38,792 nt of DNA, from assembly GCA_016793265.1 (NCBI GenBank), contig JAEUHT010000314.1:1-38792 (forward strand), given 5' to 3'. The position numbers and the translations under genes were made by a program. This document shows, in pieces, positions 33,427 to 38,792 of this stretch. The DNA comes from Planctomycetota bacterium (lineage in GTDB: Bacteria > Planctomycetota > UBA1135 > UBA2386). Positions within the stretch are counted from its first letter, which is position 1; the number at the start of each line of letters is the position of its first letter. Below the pieces are notes generated by a model, which did not search any database, was not told the origin of the DNA, and saw only the letters and a list, made by a program, of their open reading frames with translations.

Positions 33427-36264
33427 ATGACCACACCCCCAGCTGATCCGTCTCGTCCGCATGCTGCGGTGCGCGTCTTGTTCGAGCGTGCGAGTTCGCT
33501 GCCGGCAGGCGAACGAACGGACTTCGTGCGGCGGGCGGCTGGTGCGGATGCGCAGCTTGCGGAGCAGGTGTTGGTGCTGCTGCGGGCTGGGGATCCCGAC
33601 ACGACTGGGGGCGTGGATGGGGAACGGCCAGGGCCGGCCAGCGGGCAGCAGAGTGGTGGCGGGGACCACGTGCAGTCGACGGCGACCGGCGAGTTGATGG
33701 AGAAGCTGGCGAAGGCGCCGAAGCTCGACGAACAGCGCTACGCGGTCGAGACCGAGGTCGGCAAGGGCGGCATGGGTGCCGTGCTGCGCATCCACGACCA
33801 GCATCTGAATCGGCGGCTGGCGATGAAGGTGTTGCTCGAGCGGTCGGCGCCGCGCGACGAGGAAGAGAAGAAGCTCGCGCACCAGCTGCTCGGGCGGTTC
33901 CTCGAAGAAGCGCAGGTGACGTCGCAGCTCGACCATCCGGGGGTCGTGCCGGTGCACGAGCTGGGCTTGGACCAGCGCGGCAAGGTGTACTTCACGATGC
34001 GGCTGGTGAAGGGGCGCACGGCGAGCGAAGTGTTCGCGGTGGCGCGGGCCGAGGAGGATGGCTGGACGACGACGCGCGGGTTGGAGGTGGTGCTCAAGGT
34101 GTGCGACACCATGGCGTATGCGCACGACAAAGGCGTGCTGCACCGCGACCTGAAGCCGTCGAACGTGATGGTCGGGCGGTTCGGCGAGGTCTACGTGATG
34201 GACTGGGGCCTCGCGAAGGTGCTGGGCCAGGCGGATCGGCACGATCTGCGCATTCGCAAGGACGAGGGCTCTGGCGTGTCGCGCATCGACTCGACGCGGA
34301 AGCGCGACGAGGAGTCGGGTGCGGGCTCGTCGGTGGTGTCGATGGACGGCCAGCAGCTCGGCACGCCCAGCTACATGTCGCCGGAGCAGGCGCGCAGTGA
34401 AGTGCTCGACGTGCGGGCGGACGTCTACTCGATCGGGGCGATGATGTACGAGCTGCTGACGGGGCGGGCGCCGTACACCGCGCCGGGTGCGAGGCCGTCG
34501 CCGTATCGCATTCTCAACGAGGTCATCGACGGGCCGCCGAAGCGCATCGAGGACATCGTGAAGGGCGTGCCCGCCGAGCTGGTCGCGATCGTCGACCGCG
34601 CGATGCACCGCGAGCGGGATGGTCGCTATGCAAACGTGCTGGAGCTCGCGGCCGACGTGCGCGCGTTCTTGGCGCAGCGGGTCGTCAAGGCGTACCGCAC
34701 CGGAGCGATCGTCGAGATGAAGCTGTGGGTGCGGCGCAATCGCGCACTGGCGAGTTCGCTGGCGGCGGCGGTGCTGTTCCTCGTCGCCGGCATTGCCTTC
34801 ACGACGATCTATGCCAACGAAGCCGAGCAGCGCGCCACCGAGAACGCTCGTTTGCTCGTGGCTGCCGAGGCCGAGGCCGAAAAGAACCGTATCTTCGCGG
34901 ACGTCGCGAAGCTGGCGGAGGCGAAGCGCATCGTGGCGGGCTTGTATCCGCCGTTCCCGGAGATGGTGCCGGCGATGGAGGCTTGGCTGCGGGACTTCGG
35001 GGAGCCATTGGCGGCGCGGTTGCCGGAGCTGGAGGCGGCGTTGGTGGCGGTGCGGGCGCGGGCAAGGCCGGTGACGGAGGAGCAGCTCAAGGTGGCGCGG
35101 GAGCAGCATGCGCGCTGGCCGGAGCTGCAGCGGCGGCAGGTGGAGTTGACGGAGGAGAACGATCCCGCGGCGCGGGATGCCCTGAAGGAGCAGATTGCGA
35201 CGCTGCAGAACGAGATCGAGGTGGCGGGGCTGGAGTTCGTCGACGGCAAGGACGGGTACCTGCATCGCACGCTGACGCGACTGGTGAAGGAGCAGGGTGA
35301 GTTCGTGCGCGGCAAGCTGCCGTGGGTCCGAAGGCAACTGGACGAGGCCCGCACGGTGAAGCAACGGACGATCGACGCCTTACAGGAGCAGTGGTCCAAG
35401 GCGATCATGGCCATCAAGGCGAGCGACGGGGTCACCGCGTCGAAGCTGTACGAGCACTTCGAGTTGACGCCGCAGCTCGGGCTGGTGCCGATCGGCATGG
35501 ACAAGGACTCGCTGCTGTGGGAGTTCGTGCACCTGGCGTCGGGCACGCCCGGAAAGGAGATCCCGGAGCGTGATCCGGCGACGCACCGGCTGATCCCGAC
35601 GGGGGACATGGGGATCGTGTTCGTACTGTTGCCCGGGGGCACCTTGCCGGCCTACCGGATCGGTGACGACAAGGTCGGCGAGAAGAAGCGGCAGTCGGTG
35701 CGGCTCGACCCCTTCTTCCTCGGCAAGTACGAGATGACGCAGGGGCAGTGGCTGCGGATGACGGGCACGAACCCGAGCTACTACGGGGCGCAGAACGACC
35801 TCGCGTTGCCCGTCGAGCACGTCGACTGGTTCGACAGCGAGAAGGTGCTGCGGCACGAGGGGTTGGTGTTACCGAGTGAGCTGCGTTGGGAGTATGCGAT
35901 CCGCGCTGGCACGACGACGACGTGGTGGACCGGCGACACGGAAGAGAGCGTGACGGCGAAGGAGAACATCGGCGGCGACAGACTGATGCGCGTCGGGTCG
36001 AAGACAGCAAACGGCTTTGGGCTGTTCGACATGGGCGGCAACCTGTGGGAGTGGTGTCTCGATACCTACTCGGCCTACGGCACCGAACGAGCCGGCGATG
36101 GCTTGCGTCCCACTGCAGGAGATAGCGCCGCCTCCCGCTGCTCCCGCGGTGGCGGCGACGGCCTCGGCCCCGACGGCGCCCAGTCCGGCTTCCGCGGCAT
36201 CAACTGTCCGTCGTCCTGCCCCATCTACCTGGGCCTGCGTCCCGCCAGGACATCCCGACTCTGA
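33427..36264 (+). CDS. Membrane Ser/Thr protein kinase fused to FGE-sulfatase (SUMF1/C-type-lectin-like) domain (kinase 1)
   Basis: 945 residues. Residues about 12-50 (FERASSLPAGERTDFVRRAA) are the small helical segment found before many planctomycete and acidobacterial kinases. The kinase domain (about 104-385) has GKGGMGAV, Lys134 in LAMKVLLE, HRDLKPSN (Asp241), DWGLAK (Asp259, DWG for DFG) and GTPSYMSPEQA. A membrane helix lies near 440-462. A long helical stretch (about 465-720) follows, rich in Glu, Arg and Ala. The FGE module (about 727-940) has FFLGKYEMTQGQWLRMTG, LPSELRWEYAIRAGT, GLFDMGGNLWEWCLDTYS and a terminal YLGLRPAR. The last ~40 codons look like a diversified region (see separate entry). 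FGE-type domains in such fusions act as binding or lectin-like modules rather than sulfatase activators; that use here is an inference. Confidence 0.92.
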   Translation: MTTPPADPSRPHAAVRVLFERASSLPAGERTDFVRRAAGADAQLAEQVLVLLRAGDPDTTGGVDGERPGPASGQQSGGGDHVQSTATGELMEKLAKAPKLDEQRYAVETEVGKGGMGAVLRIHDQHLNRRLAMKVLLERSAPRDEEEKKLAHQLLGRFLEEAQVTSQLDHPGVVPVHELGLDQRGKVYFTMRLVKGRTASEVFAVARAEEDGWTTTRGLEVVLKVCDTMAYAHDKGVLHRDLKPSNVMVGRFGEVYVMDWGLAKVLGQADRHDLRIRKDEGSGVSRIDSTRKRDEESGAGSSVVSMDGQQLGTPSYMSPEQARSEVLDVRADVYSIGAMMYELLTGRAPYTAPGARPSPYRILNEVIDGPPKRIEDIVKGVPAELVAIVDRAMHRERDGRYANVLELAADVRAFLAQRVVKAYRTGAIVEMKLWVRRNRALASSLAAAVLFLVAGIAFTTIYANEAEQRATENARLLVAAEAEAEKNRIFADVAKLAEAKRIVAGLYPPFPEMVPAMEAWLRDFGEPLAARLPELEAALVAVRARARPVTEEQLKVAREQHARWPELQRRQVELTEENDPAARDALKEQIATLQNEIEVAGLEFVDGKDGYLHRTLTRLVKEQGEFVRGKLPWVRRQLDEARTVKQRTIDALQEQWSKAIMAIKASDGVTASKLYEHFELTPQLGLVPIGMDKDSLLWEFVHLASGTPGKEIPERDPATHRLIPTGDMGIVFVLLPGGTLPAYRIGDDKVGEKKRQSVRLDPFFLGKYEMTQGQWLRMTGTNPSYYGAQNDLALPVEHVDWFDSEKVLRHEGLVLPSELRWEYAIRAGTTTTWWTGDTEESVTAKENIGGDRLMRVGSKTANGFGLFDMGGNLWEWCLDTYSAYGTERAGDGLRPTAGDSAASRCSRGGGDGLGPDGAQSGFRGINCPSSCPIYLGLRPARTSRL
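36133..36249 (+). other. Candidate diversified C-terminal region of kinase 1 (DGR variable-region-like)
   Basis: Codes for residues about 903-941, from SRCSRGGG through YLGLRPAR. It lines up without gaps with the usual FGE/C-type-lectin end (R-G-G-S-W-N-N-N...R-S-A-N-R-N...P-S-N-R-N-N-N-L-G-F-R). Where that consensus has Asn-type residues this protein has D, G, L, D, G, F, G, I, N, C, S, P, I and Y. All those codons end in C or T (NNY), as expected when AAY template codons are mutated at A. A high-GC genome also favours NNC codons, so this is suggestive only. Confidence 0.4.
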
Positions 36265-36282
36265 TCCTTCACCCCTTCACAG

Positions 36283-36318
36283 TCCCGCCCCCGCCAGGCG
36301 TAGCAGGCGGGGGCGGGA
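36283..36318. terminator. Perfect 13-bp-stem hairpin after kinase 1
   Basis: Arms TCCCGCCCCCGCC (36283-36295) and GGCGGGGGCGGGA (36306-36318) with a 10-base loop, 18 bp after the stop codon. There is no U-tract. It is a likely transcription end; hairpins also lie just after variable regions in some retroelement systems. Confidence 0.6.
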
Positions 36319-36372
36319 ACACGGCAGCCCCCAACCCGTCGACCCGATCCCCTCGCCGAGTAGACTCACCCC

Positions 36373-36603
36373 ATGGACTACCGTGACCGCATTCGCATCA
36401 CCCCAGGCAAGCGGAGCGGCCAACCATGCGTTCGTGACCTTCGGATCACCGTTGGCGACGTTCTCGGCTGGCTGGCTTCGGGCATGTCGTTCGACGACGT
36501 CCTGGCCGACTACCCGGAACTGACGCTCGAGGACGTGCGCGCGTGCCTCGCCTTCGCTGCCGATCGCGAGCGCGGCACCATGATCGTGCCGCCAGCCGCG
36601 TGA
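36373..36603 (+). CDS. DUF433 family antitoxin
   Basis: 76 residues. RIRITPGKRSGQPCVRDLRI is the start of DUF433 (R-I-x-x-x-P-G-x-x-x-G-x-P-x-I/V-x-x-x-R-I), followed by TVGDVLGWLASGMSFDDVLADYP and LTLEDVRACLAFAADRE, a small helix-turn-helix-like domain. The family acts as antitoxin and DNA-binding partner to DUF5615 PIN-like toxins. Its stop overlaps the GTG of the toxin gene (GTGA), the classical coupled order with antitoxin first. The pair lies between two paralogous kinase genes, as if inserted after their duplication or caught between them. Confidence 0.9.
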   Translation: MDYRDRIRITPGKRSGQPCVRDLRITVGDVLGWLASGMSFDDVLADYPELTLEDVRACLAFAADRERGTMIVPPAA

Positions 36604-36947
36604 AGCTCCTCTTCGACGAGAACCTGTCGCGGCGCCTGGTGCGCCTGCTGCAGGAGGACTTTCCTGGCTCGGAGCACGTGCTCGCCAGTGGCCTCGGCAG
36701 CCCGTTGGACGAGGAGCTGTTCCGGCTGGCGGCCGCTCGAGGATTCGTGCTGGTCACGCAGGACAAGGACTTCCAGGAACTCAGCGCCTTGCGCGGTGCG
36801 CCACCCAAGGTGGTGTGGCTGCGGCTCGGCAACTCCTCGACGAACGCCGTCGCGGCCCTGTTGCGTTCCAGCAAGGCCGTGCTCGCCGAGTTCGTCGCCG
36901 ATCCGACGAAGGCGCTCCTGATGCTCGCGAATCGAACGGCCTCTTGA
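36600..36947 (+). CDS. DUF5615 PIN-like toxin
   Basis: 115 residues with a GTG start (36600-36602) overlapping the DUF433 stop. The N-terminus VKLLFDENLSRRLVRLLQED has the first acidic residues (D-E-N) of the PIN-like fold, and FVLVTQDKDFQELSALRG (about 52-69) gives the central T-x-D-x-D-F. PPKVVWLRLGNSST (about 72-85) is the strand with the conserved R-x-G-N. Members are predicted RNases, related to VapC, neutralised by DUF433. The frame is open upstream to 36543, but that part lies within the antitoxin gene. Confidence 0.9.
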   Translation: MKLLFDENLSRRLVRLLQEDFPGSEHVLASGLGSPLDEELFRLAAARGFVLVTQDKDFQELSALRGAPPKVVWLRLGNSSTNAVAALLRSSKAVLAEFVADPTKALLMLANRTAS

Positions 36948-36997
36948 CGCGAGCGACGGCGACGAGCGCCGGTCCCCCACCGACCGAACGCGGCGGC

Positions 36998-37082
36998 GAG
37001 CAGCCCTTCGGGCAACGGCTCCTTGCCCCACGCCCCTCCAGTCGCGGATGCTGGGCCGCATCCACCGCGCCCGAGTCTCGCG
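36998..37082 (+). promoter_or_regulatory. Leader of kinase 2, homologous to leader of kinase 1
   Basis: GAGCAGCC (36998-37005), GTCGCGGATGCTGGGCC (37041-37057) and GAGTCTCGCGATGACC (37073-37088) match the kinase 1 leader in order and almost exactly in spacing. It lies in the 135-bp gap after the toxin gene. Confidence 0.6.
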
Positions 37083-38792
37083 ATGACCAAGCCCGCTGCA
37101 TCCGATCCGTCCCCGCCGCGCCCGCCCGACGAGCCCACGCATTCACTGACGCCGGGATCGGGGAACGCGACGCCGCGCCCCGCTGGCGACCACGTGCAGT
37201 CGACGGCGACCGGCGAGCTGATGGAGAAGCTGGCGAAGGCGCCGAAGCTGGATACGCAGCGCTACGCGGTCGAGACCGAGGTTGGCAAGGGCGGCATGGG
37301 CGCCGTGATGCGCATCCACGATCAGCATCTCAATCGGCGGCTGGCGATGAAGGTGCTGCTGGAGCGCGCGGCGCCGCGCGACGAGGAGGAGAAGAAGCTC
37401 GCGCACCAGTTGCTGGGGCGCTTCCTCGAAGAAGCGCAGGTGACGTCGCAGCTCGACCACCCGGGCGTGGTGCCGGTGCACGAGCTGGGCCTGGACCAGA
37501 ACGGGAAGGTCTACTTCACGATGCGGTTGGTGAAGGGGCGTACGGCGAGCGACGTGTTCGCCCTGGCGCGCGACGAGCAGGAAGGGTGGACGACCACGCG
37601 TGCGCTCGAAGTCGTGCTGAAGGTGTGCGACACGATGGCGTATGCGCACGACAAGGGGGTGCTGCACCGCGACCTGAAGCCGAGCAACGTGATGGTCGGG
37701 CGGTTTGGCGAGGTCTACGTGATGGACTGGGGCCTGGCGAAGGTGCTCGGGCAGGCGGATCGGCACGATCTGCGCATTCGCAAGGACGAGAGTACGGGCG
37801 TGTCGCGCATCGACTCGGCGCGGCGGCGCGATGAGGAGTCGGATGCGGGGTCGTCGGTGGTGTCGATGGACGGGCAGCAACTCGGCACGCCGAGCTACAT
37901 GCCGCCAGAGCAGGCGCGCAGTGAGGTGTTGGATGCGCGGGCCGATGTGTACTCGATCGGGGCGATGATGTACGAGCTGCTGACGGGCAGGGCGCCGTAC
38001 ACCGCACCGGGTGCCAGGCCATCGCCGTACCGCATCTTGAACGAGGTGATCGACGGGCCGCCGAAGCGCATCGAGGAACTGGAGAAGGGTGTGCCGGCGG
38101 AGCTGGTCGCGATCGTCGAGCGGGCGATGCACCGCGAGCGCGACGGCCGCTACGGCAACGTGCTCGAGCTGGCGGCCGACGTGCGGGCGTTCTTGGCGCA
38201 GCGTGTAGTCAAGGCGTACCGCACCGGAGCGATCGTCGAGATGAAGCTGTGGGTGCGCCGCAATCGCGCGCTGGCGAGTTCGCTGGCGGCAGCGGTGCTG
38301 ATCCTGGTGGCGGGTATCGCCTTCACGTCGCTCTACGCGACGGAGAACAAGACGCTGCTCGCGGAGTCGCGGATCAGCGAACAGAAGGCACGAGAGCAAG
38401 AGCAGATTGCGACCGCGTCCAAGACCCAAGTCGAGGGATTGCTGACCGAGGCGCGGGCCGAAGCCGAGAAGAACCGGATCTTCGCGGACGTGGCGAAGCT
38501 GGCGGAGGCGAAGCGGCTGGAGGCGGAGCTGTATCCGGCGTTCCCGGACAAGGCGCCGGCGATGGAGGCGTGGCTGCGGGACTTCGGGGAGCCGCTGGCG
38601 GCGCGGTTGCCGGAGCTGCAGGCGGCGTTGGCGGCGGTGCAGGCGCGGGCGAAGCCAGTGACGGAGGAGCAGCGCAAGGTGGCGCGGGAGCAGCATGCGC
38701 GGTGGCCGGAGCTGCAGCGGCGACAGGTGGAGTTGACGGAGGCAGACGATCCCGTGGCGCGCGACGCGCTGAAGGAGCAGATCGCGACGCTG
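37083..38792 (+). CDS. Membrane Ser/Thr protein kinase, paralogue of kinase 1 (kinase 2), truncated by window edge
   Basis: 570 codons, open at the window end. From GDHVQSTATGELMEKLAKAP onward it follows kinase 1 almost residue for residue: Lys90 in LAMKVLLE, HRDLKPSN (Asp197), DWGLAK (Asp215), a GTPSYMPPEQA activation segment (kinase 1 has MSPEQA), the membrane helix (about 395-418) and the helical stretch. Differences from kinase 1 are the missing N-terminal ~40-residue helical segment, and an inserted piece after the membrane helix (about 420-460, KTLLAESRISEQKAREQEQ). A C-terminal FGE-type module like that of kinase 1 is expected beyond the window but not seen. Start chosen by the shared GCGATGACC leader. 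Confidence 0.9.
   Translation, partial: MTKPAASDPSPPRPPDEPTHSLTPGSGNATPRPAGDHVQSTATGELMEKLAKAPKLDTQRYAVETEVGKGGMGAVMRIHDQHLNRRLAMKVLLERAAPRDEEEKKLAHQLLGRFLEEAQVTSQLDHPGVVPVHELGLDQNGKVYFTMRLVKGRTASDVFALARDEQEGWTTTRALEVVLKVCDTMAYAHDKGVLHRDLKPSNVMVGRFGEVYVMDWGLAKVLGQADRHDLRIRKDESTGVSRIDSARRRDEESDAGSSVVSMDGQQLGTPSYMPPEQARSEVLDARADVYSIGAMMYELLTGRAPYTAPGARPSPYRILNEVIDGPPKRIEELEKGVPAELVAIVERAMHRERDGRYGNVLELAADVRAFLAQRVVKAYRTGAIVEMKLWVRRNRALASSLAAAVLILVAGIAFTSLYATENKTLLAESRISEQKAREQEQIATASKTQVEGLLTEARAEAEKNRIFADVAKLAEAKRLEAELYPAFPDKAPAMEAWLRDFGEPLAARLPELQAALAAVQARAKPVTEEQRKVAREQHARWPELQRRQVELTEADDPVARDALKEQIATL

Noticed and set aside
33088..35364. A 758-codon minus-strand open frame opposite kinase 1, rich in His, Arg and Leu
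   Set aside because: It is an antisense shadow of the conserved kinase; the same shadow appears opposite kinase 2, as expected from the duplication.

Overview
The window is about 70% GC with tightly packed genes on both strands, many joined by 4-base ATGA or GTGA stop/start overlaps. The gene content points to a planctomycete (Planctomycetota). It has large Ser/Thr kinases fused to a transmembrane helix and a formylglycine-generating-enzyme (FGE/SUMF1) module, exported proteins with nidogen-like or beta-propeller repeats that end in a shared C-terminal domain, and a PQQ-type sugar dehydrogenase-like exported protein. This assignment is an inference from gene families; no rRNA or other marker RNA lies in the window.

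Layout. 1-2.5 kb: 5' part of glmU (minus), a hairpin-rich spacer and an exported GSDH-type propeller protein. 2.7-6.3 kb: a plus-strand surface-polysaccharide group (KpsS-like capsule protein, Wzx/MVF-type flippase, small SAM methyltransferase). 6.3-12.7 kb: an XRE regulator, rsmJ, and a seven-gene minus-strand housekeeping run read as DAHP synthase > tpiA > secG > yicC > gmk > coaC-like > prmA, mostly translationally coupled. 12.9-16.8 kb: a MASE1 hybrid histidine kinase and a VOC-domain protein. 16.8-17.0 kb: two copies of a 93-bp palindrome-rich repeat between convergent genes. 17.0-23.5 kb (minus): a NIDO-like exported protein, a three-subunit flavoprotein dehydrogenase (HcnABC/opine-oxidase type) and an exported seven-repeat propeller. 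23.6-27.9 kb: an exported GH29 alpha-L-fucosidase coupled to a lipoprotein M19 dipeptidase, then a metallophosphoesterase. 27.9-32.6 kb: a sigma-54 activator with a FHA-like N-terminus, divergent from a large degenerate membrane-anchored kinase-like protein. 32.6-38.8 kb: an unrecognised protein with ADP-ribosyltransferase-like features, then two closely related membrane Ser/Thr kinases separated by a DUF433/DUF5615 toxin-antitoxin pair.

The most interesting region is the right end. The two kinases share their coding sequence and also about 86 bp of upstream leader, with a 17-bp block at exactly the same distance from both start codons. The first kinase ends in an FGE/C-type-lectin-like module whose last ~40 codons look like the variable region of a diversity-generating retroelement target, followed by a perfect 13-bp-stem hairpin. 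No reverse transcriptase or template repeat is present in the window, so this is a hypothesis. Other items to check are the putative ADP-ribosyltransferase-fold protein, the intergenic repeat, a CoaC-like protein lacking the usual active-site cysteine, and the coupled fucosidase/dipeptidase pair.
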